Assembly: GCF_937858865.1 (NCBI RefSeq)
Contig: NZ_CALLYO010000374.1
Location: 1 to 5,640, forward strand
From: an uncultured Amaricoccus sp.
GTDB taxonomy: Bacteria > Pseudomonadota > Alphaproteobacteria > Rhodobacterales > Rhodobacteraceae
DNA: 5,640 nt
Reading direction: 5' to 3'
The notes under the pieces are model-generated. The model was given only the letters and a program-made list of their open reading frames with translations. It searched no databases and was not told where the DNA came from. This document shows, piece by piece, positions 5,579 to 5,640 of this stretch (position 1 is its first letter; each line of letters begins with the position of its first letter). The translations under genes were made by a program, and so were the position numbers.

Positions 5579-5594
5579 GGCGCCACCTGGCGCC
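5579..5594. terminator. Short inverted repeat between convergent genes
   Basis: GGCGCCA and TGGCGCC are separated by CC, giving a 6-7 bp GC-rich stem. It lies 84 nt after the stop of the membrane-anchored protein and 13 nt beyond the probable stop of the convergent gene at the right edge. Its position suits a bidirectional terminator, but there is no T-run on either side. A further palindrome (CCGGCGCCGG, 5507-5516) lies nearer the plus-strand stop. Confidence 0.3.
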
Positions 5595-5606
5595 AGACGG
5601 CCCGGG

Positions 5607-5640
5607 TCAGGCGAGCTTCTGCAGCACCTTCCGCAACCCC
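5607..5640 (-). CDS. Probable C-terminus of a convergent gene
   Basis: On the minus strand the last bases read as ...GLRKVLQKLA followed by TGA (5609-5607), with G or C in most third positions. The charged, helical tail looks like a genuine protein end, and the position fits a gene convergent with the membrane-anchored protein. Only ten codons are visible, so no family can be named and the call could be wrong. Confidence 0.4.
   Translation of the reverse strand, partial: GLRKVLQKLA

Overview
The window is very GC-rich DNA, with G or C at almost every third codon position, from what looks like an alphaproteobacterium. The protein types and general style suggest Rhodobacterales or a relative. 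That placement is an inference from composition and protein resemblance, not from a marker gene.

Layout: from about 4380 down to 1, every gene lies on the minus strand. In order of transcription they are: an M20-family Zn-dependent amidohydrolase of the hydantoinase/carbamoylase type (4379-3129); a 65-residue coiled-coil protein (3071-2874); a 390-base gene-free stretch holding two copies of a roughly 105-bp hairpin-rich repeat; a 91-residue protein of unknown function (2483-2208); a small exported protein with a Gly/Met/Tyr-rich tail (2072-1662); a dihydropyrimidinase/D-hydantoinase (1652-192); and the first 64 codons of a probable PLP-dependent decarboxylase, whose ATG overlaps the dihydropyrimidinase stop codon. 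On the plus strand, divergent from the amidohydrolase, is a membrane-anchored coiled-coil protein (4551-5495) with two related Cys-containing C-terminal domains. The last ~34 bases probably hold the C-terminus of a convergent minus-strand gene.

How they fit: dihydropyrimidinase opens the dihydrouracil/dihydrothymine ring (or a hydantoin). The M20 amidohydrolase then removes the carbamoyl group from the N-carbamoyl product. Together they are steps two and three of reductive pyrimidine degradation, or a hydantoin-to-amino-acid route. The first enzyme of that pathway (dihydropyrimidine dehydrogenase), a regulator and a transporter are not in the window. Three small genes of unknown function and the repeat pair sit between the two enzymes, which makes the locus unlike a compact pyrimidine operon.

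No tRNA, rRNA, CRISPR array, transposase or phage gene was seen. The least explained items are the paired hairpin repeat, the duplicated Cys-domain membrane protein, and the small exported protein co-transcribed with the dihydropyrimidinase.
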